DNA of 64,000 nt from Trichoplax adhaerens (Eukaryota; Placozoa; Uniplacotomia; Trichoplacea; Trichoplacidae). How positions within the stretch are numbered: the stretch's first letter is position 1; every line of letters begins with the position of its first letter. The notes below the pieces were generated by a model. The model was not told the origin of the DNA. It saw nothing but the letters and a program-made list of their open reading frames with translations, and made no database searches. This document shows, piece after piece, positions 61,142 to 64,000 of the stretch. Made by a program: the position numbers and the translations under genes. The stretch is from positions 350,886-414,885 of the forward strand of contig NW_002060955.1 in assembly GCF_000150275.1 (NCBI RefSeq). Reading direction: 5' to 3'.

Positions 61142-61477
61142 TATAATAAGTTATTTCTCATTTATGCTGTACTCTATCACATTGTATTATATGTATAAAA
61201 TGAACCACAGCTGAACCAAGACAGATATAAAAGTGTGTTGATTAATCATTTCTCAATATATTTTACAGCAACTAAATTATTGAAACTCGCTTAAGTCAAT
61301 CATTAGATTTGATAGTCTAACAGTCTTCTCCCGTGTTGTAATTATTTATTTCTCTTTGACTTTATTTTACAAGTAAATAAAAATTGGCTTTTACAGATAC
61401 AACATTATCAGCTAGCTTCTGTTCTTACATTCTCCTTTATATCAAATATTCCGGCGAGCTAAAATAGATAATATATA
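61142..61477. terminator. Interleaved 3' ends of CNBD2-like (+) and CTU1 (-)
   Basis: The two stop codons are only 336 bp apart. A plus-strand AATAAA lies at 61376-61381. On the minus strand, AATAAA (plus-strand TTTATT) lies at 61361-61366 and again at 61345-61350. Cleavage normally falls 10-30 nt beyond the signal, so the two transcripts should overlap or abut here. Signal use is inferred from sequence only. Confidence 0.55.
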
Positions 61478-63906
61478 TCAAACAAATTTTATTTCATCGC
61501 GTTCCAATTCATGGAATATTTTAAATCTGTAAATTATTCGCTGGAATGCATTACTACATATTGTCACTACCTTGGCCTTATGTGTTTTCCCTATGGCTAA
61601 TTTAGGAAGTCCACGATTTAGACTTTCCAACATAACACAGGCTTTACATATGCTTTGACTAGAAATATAGCCGCATTTTGAGCAAGTTCCTAAGATAAGA
61701 AATATCATTTATAACGGTCAGGGTTGCAAAAATGTCACATTTAACACAACGGCTTTAACTTCTAATATGCGTACCTTGTTCTGGCATTTTAACTTCCTTT
61801 TTAATGGACATTCTTTCTCCAGAGTGAATTATATCTAATATACAAGATGAATGATTCGCTTACCAAAAATATAAATTTCAGTTCATATATAATTAATGCT
61901 CAGAAAAACATTCTAGTAAACAGACCAACAATCGAAGATGGACGAATAGATTCCAAGTCTTTCAAATAAGCCCTAGCGTAGCCTCTAGAAATCAAGAAAA
62001 ACTTCATAGTTAATAAATTTTGAAAAGCCTTCAGACTTGGATAACCGTCAATTTATTTCATAGTTGTGCCTACCCTACCTATAAGCATTTGGTGAATAAA
62101 CACATTCGGTGGAAAAATAGTCTAATTTTTTAAAATATGCATACCTAGATGGAAAATTTTTTAAATATACAGTACACTTAAGGTTTTGAAATCAATAGCT
62201 ATTGATTCACCTGTAGATTTTCAATACTACAGTAGTTATCGTTGTTATTGTCGTAGCAGTTAAATATATGTCAAGTAATCTCACTGAACTCACATAACGA
62301 TTTCCTTTTCGTAAGTATATTTAAAAGGTTTGCATCTGGGAAGTGCTCCTTCAGTCCCCTATTACCATACAATATATTAAATTCTATTTCTAATTTTCAC
62401 CATAAACGGTGTGACATATCAGAGACAACATTAGCAAGTATTTGCAAAAAATTTAGACCAATCAAGTTCGTCTTTCAACCCGTAGCAATCAAGTGTAATT
62501 ATGAAATTACTACTTACTGTCATGATCGCTGTACATCTTCGAAGTCTTGCAATATCGCCTCTCAAAACTATATAGATGTCATAAAATGTTAAATCCATTA
62601 TTATTAGAGTAAATGTTGGAGTTTAGCATAATCGTGATTAGCCATGCTCCTAAATATGCAATGATTATAGTCATCTAAACTTCCGAATACTATCATGGTG
62701 TGCAGATATACAAAGCTAGTAAAAGTGACGGTACTACATTAAGCATAGATAAAACAAGGTAGTAGTCCAAGTTTATTTTAGGTTAGCGGTAAAGTAAAAC
62801 TTGTCATACCATTCATTAATACGGTTTCAGCAACATCGTCGGCGTTATGACCTATCAAATCAGTTTTAGCTCATTTTAGTGGTTATTAAGTAATGGACTA
62901 TCATACTAAGGTGAAATATTAGCATACCTGTGACGATTTTATCTGCTTTTACAAGCATGGCACCCCGATCAAGAGCTTGCCTACGAAAAACACCACAGAA
63001 AGTACAGTTGTTTTTCATGCCAATTTTCTGTACAATTGCATCCATGGTCCATCCATAAAGCTCCTAGATTTTTGAAACAGAGAATGAATAATTGATTAAA
63101 CTATTGTAACTAAGTAAATGAATACTAATGTAGCGAGATTTGCCTTGCTGAAGATAGCATCGAATGTGTCATATTAGAAATCATAATCTATTACCTCATA
63201 AGATACAATTTTCAAGGGTAACTGATATTGCTGCTGATTGCGTTTGACTGTCTATCGTCATAAAATATATAAAAGCAGAAATTTACTCGTCCCAGCCTAC
63301 TATACAGTAGAGATTTCTTTGACCTACTGGGTATATCAGGATGTACATAAAGAGTAGTAAAAGGATAATGTTGCTTTCAAGATAGTTACCTCAAGCGAAT
63401 CATCTCTATATCCAGTGATACCCTCATCCACCGAGAGTAAAACTAAATTGATTCCATAATTGTGTCTTTCATTTAGTAACTTTAGAACGTAGGCCAACAC
63501 AGTAGAATCTATCGCATAAAATCAAGCAAAGTATTGATGTATGAATTTAAAAATCGTGATCTTCGCCAACTAAAAGGATTCTAAATCCAAACTTTTCTAT
63601 CCTTTCCTTAATTAACCTTTTCCTCCAGAAGCTCCAACAGCAACAGACTCCCCAGGCTGAAATAATTTATTATTGACTATAGTACGATGGATTTCGTCTT
63701 CAAACGCCTGATAGAAACATTCTAAGCATAATTTTTCAGCCTACCATTATAAACGATCGCAAATGCGTTAGTTCTCCAATCTCTTTAATCAAGATTGGTT
63801 GTAAAACAGCTAGATTTTATATACATTCTTCACTTCCAATTCTTACCGTTTTGGGCCTTTTTAATTTTGCTCTTCGATTGCAATCGTTAGTACAAGTCAC
63901 AGGCAT
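61478..63906 (-). CDS. CTU1: CTU1, cytosolic tRNA 2-thiolation enzyme (NCS6/ATPBD3)
   Basis: Twelve exons: 63847-63906, 63617-63740, 63390-63508, 63195-63251, 62928-63063, 62810-62851, 62518-62567, 62294-62358, 62079-62144, 61926-61984, 61775-61834, 61478-61689; phases agree, 349 residues (human 348). An N-terminal zinc site (CTNDC, CLECF) precedes the PP-loop ATP-pyrophosphatase motif SGGKDS, which is split by the exon 2/3 junction. Then VDEGITGYR, the catalytic-region Cys pair [63 protein letters not shown] and the C-terminal zinc ribbon [16 protein letters not shown] followed by [12 protein letters not shown]. With CTU2 and the URM1 sulfur carrier it makes the 2-thio group of mcm5s2U34 in Lys, Glu and Gln tRNAs. 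The last 30 residues (after HKAK) are not family-like and may be intron read-through, so the exact stop is provisional. Confidence 0.96.
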
Positions 63907-64000
63907 GATCGATGCTAGCCGATTATATAATTCAATTTAACCAGATTAAACACGGTTAATCTCTTTCTTTTACGATTCTCCAATGAACTAACTCCTAAGA

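Overview
The window is animal nuclear DNA. It is AT-rich (about two thirds A+T by eye), with intron-dense protein genes, GT-AG introns from about 70 nt to several kb, and metazoan-type gene families such as ARAP, CCDC22/Commander, FAM114A and laminin-G membrane proteins. Very low GC, compact genes and vertebrate-like protein lengths suggest an early-branching metazoan. A placozoan (Trichoplax/Hoilungia type) is my best guess, by inference only. I rebuilt the gene models by hand: exon boundaries were chosen so that every junction keeps phase and the protein follows the family.

Layout. 1-870 (-): N-terminal part of a laminin-G type II membrane protein that runs off the left edge. 871-7584: gene-free DNA with old degenerate repeats. 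7585-7999 (+): ATOX1 copper chaperone. 10392-11453 (-): intronless PRPSAP. 11.7-13.9 kb: two satellite-like arrays, one of 147-bp and one of 105-bp units. About 15.4-21.9 kb (-): ARAP-type ArfGAP/RhoGAP with at least 23 exons. 21.9-27.3 kb: gene-free, several decayed tandem repeats. 27327-29351 (-): ZMAT2/SNU23 splicing factor, divergent from 30378-35206 (+): FAM114A. 36744-41712 (-): NUP58 nucleoporin with a minisatellite in intron 1, divergent from 42425-46210 (+): CCDC22. 46.2-51.6 kb: mostly gene-free, with a possible two-exon microprotein and a ~63-bp repeat array. 51.6-53.4 kb (+): unresolved coding-like exons. 54800-61141 (+): CNBD2-like cyclic-nucleotide-binding-domain protein, convergent with 61478-63906 (-): CTU1 tRNA thiolase.

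The genes do not form one pathway; they are mostly housekeeping functions (metal handling, PRPP synthesis control, Arf/Rho signalling, splicing, nuclear pore, endosomal recycling, tRNA modification). The structure worth attention lies between them: two divergent promoters rich in the same ACTGTAC/GTACAGT words, arrays with nucleosome-sized or palindromic units, an intronless gene among intron-rich ones, and a convergent pair with interleaved poly(A) signals. I found no mobile element with intact coding, no CRISPR, no tRNA or rRNA, and no clear new system.
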